DNA of 64,000 nt from Symbiodinium natans (taxonomy: Eukaryota; Sar; Dinophyceae; Suessiales; Symbiodiniaceae), in assembly GCA_905221605.1 (NCBI GenBank), contig CAJNDS010002364.1, forward strand, positions 1 to 64,000, in the 5' to 3' direction. Shown here in pieces: positions 61,694 through 64,000 of this stretch. The first letter of the stretch is position 1. Each line of letters opens with the position of its first letter. The notes below the pieces were generated by a model. It was not told where the DNA came from and made no database searches. It worked only from the letters and a program-made list of their open reading frames with translations. Made by a program: the position numbers and the translations under genes.

Positions 61694-63504
61694 ATGGGGC
61701 CTGTGCCAATCGACCAGCGTGACGTGAAGCCTTCCGCAGAGAAGGTGGACAGCTGCCACTTTGTGAAGCAATGGCAGAACGCCCAGATTTGTGAACCTTT
61801 GACCTTGCTACAACATGCAAGCCCAGCATGGGAGAATTCGGAACTGGAGGCCTGCTTCAAGGGTGTGGTTCGTGAGATCCTACAGCCCGGCAAAAGATCT
61901 CAAGGCACACCCATGTCGCCCGAGGAGGGCGGCGACACTGAGGCTTCTCCTGTGCCCGGGTCGATGCAGACCCTGGACAAGGAAGTCGCGCAGCACAAGG
62001 CTCCGTCCGGCTTGCCTTTGAACCTCCGAGACCAAACAGAGCTCCAGGAGCTCTGTCACCTGAACTTGCACCAAAAACTGGGCATGTTCCAGCAGAATCG
62101 GCAGCTGCGCTGGGAGGTCGGGATCCTGAGGCAGCAAGGCCGCGCCATGCGGCGATACTGCCAGACATCGCGCCGGGGCTTGCAGGAGAAAGCAGAGGAG
62201 CTGCGGCGAGTTCAGGTGGAGTTAGAGATCAGCAAGAAGCAGGCCGAGCAGAGTGCGCAACTTCAGGATGAGCAACTGGCTGACTTGCAGGATCGCGAGG
62301 CCAAGTTGGCAGAGCTCCAGGTGGAGAATGGCTGCTTGAAGAAAGCGGAAGAAGCCCTTAAGAGAGAGGCACAGAGCCTCGAGGTGAGCTTGCGCAAGGA
62401 GATCGCGGTCTTGAAGGAAGCAGGTGAGTTTCAGCAGAAAGTGTCCAAGGACCTTCGAAAGTTGCTTGGGGAGCGAGAAGATGCCATTGAGAAGCTGGAA
62501 CAGCTTCAGCAGCACTACTTGCAGCAGATTGACGATGCGCAGGGCCGGAACGCGGAGTCTGAACAGCGATGTGAGGAACTTCAGAGGGAGTGTAAGGAAG
62601 CACAGCAGGCCCGGCGGTGGCTTGAGCAACATGTGGCCGAGCTGCAGCAACAACTCGCAAGCCTTCGAGCAACTTGGGACACAAGCATGGCAGCTGCGAG
62701 GGAGAAGCTCGCCCTTACAGCCGCAGAGAATGCTGAGAAGTTTGGGCGCGTCGCAGCAGATCAAGCCGAGAGGCTGGGGCACGCTGCAGCAGATCAAGCC
62801 GAGAGGCTGGGGCGGGCGGCTGCAGAGCAAGCCGAGCAGCTAGGACGTGCAGCCGCCGAGCAAGCCAACAAGTTCAGCTTTGTTGCCATCGAGCCCTGGT
62901 AGCCCAGTGGTACCCTTTGCCCTTTTTTGTTGGTTCTGGGTTCCCTTATGAAGTAACCAACCACAAAAAAAGGGGGTGCCCTTATTTTAATATGGTTACT
63001 GGATGTTACTGGGCTACTAAGGAGCAGGGTGAGAAGATCGGACGTGCGGTGGCAGAGCAGGCGAGCATGCAATCGCGGCTGCAGTCTCTCGAGCAGCGTC
63101 TGGGCGAAGCCTTGCAGGAGCTCCACGTGGCATCCGCCAGGGCCCACAAAGCGGAGGAGGGCCATGCGAAGGTGCAGTCTGAACTCCGTGACACGCGCCT
63201 GGCCGCCACCAGCCAGCTGGAGTCAGCCAAGCGCCAAGCCGAAGCTGATTGCCGTAGGCTCACACGCCAGGCGAAAGCCTGGCAGGCAAGGGCTCAGGAC
63301 GAAGAAGCGCGCGCAGCGCAGCTTCTCAGAGCTGAGGAGGACTTCCGCCGGCAGCAGGCGGCTGCGTTTGACCTGGAACGCTTGGAGTTGGAGTCCCAGG
63401 TGCAGCGGCTGCGGCGCGAGGTGGCATCTATCCGTTCCAGGGTGCATCATGGAGTGCGGGCAATCGTCACATCCCCTGAGTTCGTCGTCCAGACTGCGCT
63501 CTAA
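61694..63504 (+). CDS. Long coiled-coil protein, 2 exons, 559 aa
   Basis: Exon 1 is 61694-62890 (399 codons) and exon 2 is 63022-63504 (160 codons plus TAA). I chose ATG 61694. Upstream in-frame codons include no other ATG, and a pyrimidine-rich leader (CTTCTCTCACCAACTCTCC) lies just before it. After about 110 less ordered residues, almost the whole protein is Glu/Gln/Leu/Arg-rich heptad coiled coil (EELRRVQVELEISKKQAEQS, LRKLLGEREDAIEKLEQLQQ). Four 11-residue repeats of the form LGRAAAEQAEQ occur around residues 350-393, followed by more coil in exon 2 (RLQSLEQRLGEALQELH). Such proteins are usually structural (cytoskeleton, centrosome/flagellar base, golgin). No specific family is recognised, and there is no signal peptide or membrane span. 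The junction is AI|EQGEKIGRAVAEQ, continuing the repeat logic. Confidence 0.8.
62741..62872 (+). repeat. Four 33-bp (11-residue) tandem repeats
   Basis: Units start FGRVAADQAER, LGHAAADQAER, LGRAAAEQAEQ and LGRAAAEQANK. An 11-residue period is a hendecad, compatible with a coiled coil of different supercoil from heptads. Confidence 0.85.
62891..63021 (+). mobile_element. Introner family A in the coiled-coil gene (GA-AG)
   Basis: GAGCCCTGGTAGCCCAGTGG at the left, and GGTTACTGGATGTTACTGGG with CTACTAAG|GAGC at the right. 131 nt. GAGC stands at both edges. Only the GA donor (or an equivalent shift within GAGC) keeps the frame. The more obvious GTAGCC eight bases later would shift it. Confidence 0.85.
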
Positions 63505-64000
63505 TCCGGAGACGCCCTTTGGGAAATGCAGCTGGTTCACAGTTTAGGGGGACCAGACATGATCCGAACTTACACGTGAGTCATCCTGCGAGTTTGTGTC
63601 TGGGGCAGTTGTCGCTGACCGTGCAAGCAGATGCGGCGCCATGTTGGCAATGTAGGCGATTGGGCTGTGGCCCCTTCCCACCCGAACATTTCAAGGCAAG
63701 TCAATGGATCATTGTCATGCTTGGGGGGGCGGGGGTGGGGGGAAGGGCAGAGTACTAACTGCCTGCTTTCTTAAAAGAGTATGCTTGCTCCGTACGGCTA
63801 CTTGCCTGAGAGATGCAAATAGGAGCCCACGGTTTTAGCAAAGAGGTGGCCTCCGCGATGAAGATGGCTTCCGTTGGTCGTCCTGGACCGGTGTTCTGAG
63901 AGCAGACCCTAAGGGTCCATGTACCATATTACTTGGGCCCAAAAGTCCCGTTATAGGAGGTACTTTAAGGCTCAGGTATTCTCTATTTAGGAACATGGAC
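63505..64000. other. 3' flank of coiled-coil gene
   Basis: No array. A G-rich stretch lies at 63722-63750. No coding frame is recognised. It ends in a family J element cut by the window edge. Confidence 0.5.
63906..64000. mobile_element. Family J element, truncated by the window end
   Basis: CCCTAAGGGTCCATGTACCA, then GGGCCCAAAAGTCCCGTTAT and AGGAGGTACTTTAAGGC, the reverse complement of the other two copies. Confidence 0.85.

Noticed and set aside
62222-62830. 202-aa Leu-rich minus-strand frame
   Set aside because: Antisense shadow of the coiled-coil exon (CTG/CAG-rich codons read Leu on the other strand).
62896-62902. Stop codon of a separate 416-codon gene at TGGTAG
   Set aside because: The TAG lies inside the family A introner. 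The downstream frame continues the same coiled coil, so it is one gene with an intron.
1-64000. Many short frames ending Asn-Pro-Lys-Pro or Gly-Phe-Arg-Val
   Set aside because: They are translations of CCCTAAA or TTTAGGG units in different frames, not proteins.

Overview
The window looks like nuclear DNA of a dinoflagellate. A member of the Suessiales (Polarella or Symbiodiniaceae type) is my best guess, from sequence style only. Four signs support this. First, the genes I can reconstruct are split into short exons whose introns end in AG (mostly AG|G) but start with GT, GC or GA in comparable numbers, which is a known dinoflagellate trait. Second, many introns are short terminal-inverted-repeat elements, so-called introners. 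Third, plant-type telomere repeats (TTTAGGG/CCCTAAA)n occur every few hundred bases in both orientations. Fourth, genes are sparse, and all the confident ones lie on the plus strand. I saw no tRNA, rRNA, CRISPR array or bacterial operon.

Layout. 1-12.7 kb is gene-poor. It holds isolated candidate exons, including a MYND zinc-finger-like exon near 6.4 kb and an exon near 10.9 kb resembling the C-terminal domain that accompanies MYND in MSS51-like proteins. 12.7-13.5 kb is a long open exon of an unknown protein. 13.5-29 kb is mostly repeats, with a coiled-coil exon at 17.3 kb and a minus-strand gene caught in an 878-bp-offset tandem duplication at 22.1-23.3 kb. An EF-hand exon lies at 29.3 kb. 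29.4-38.1 kb is again repeats with scattered exons.

38.2-40.8 kb encodes a DUF4419-family protein (8 exons, 422 aa as reconstructed). 43.1-45.3 kb encodes a TMEM144-family membrane transporter (8 exons, 341 aa). 54.2-56.0 kb carries five exons of an ankyrin-repeat protein. 61.7-63.5 kb encodes a long coiled-coil protein (2 exons, 559 aa). These genes have no obvious shared pathway.

The most notable feature is the relation between three things: telomere-like arrays, at least a dozen families of ~100-bp inverted-repeat elements, and introns. Several introns are flanked by direct repeats of 4-10 nt that look like target-site duplications and that contain the 5' splice site. This explains why donors are GT, GC or GA. 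Telomere-like arrays sit inside introners, truncate inverted-repeat elements, or stand alone between direct repeats of 15-20 nt. One TMEM144 intron is largely a CCCTAAA array between two perfect 8-nt copies of its target. The window reads as a region where element insertion and telomere-repeat addition are both making introns.
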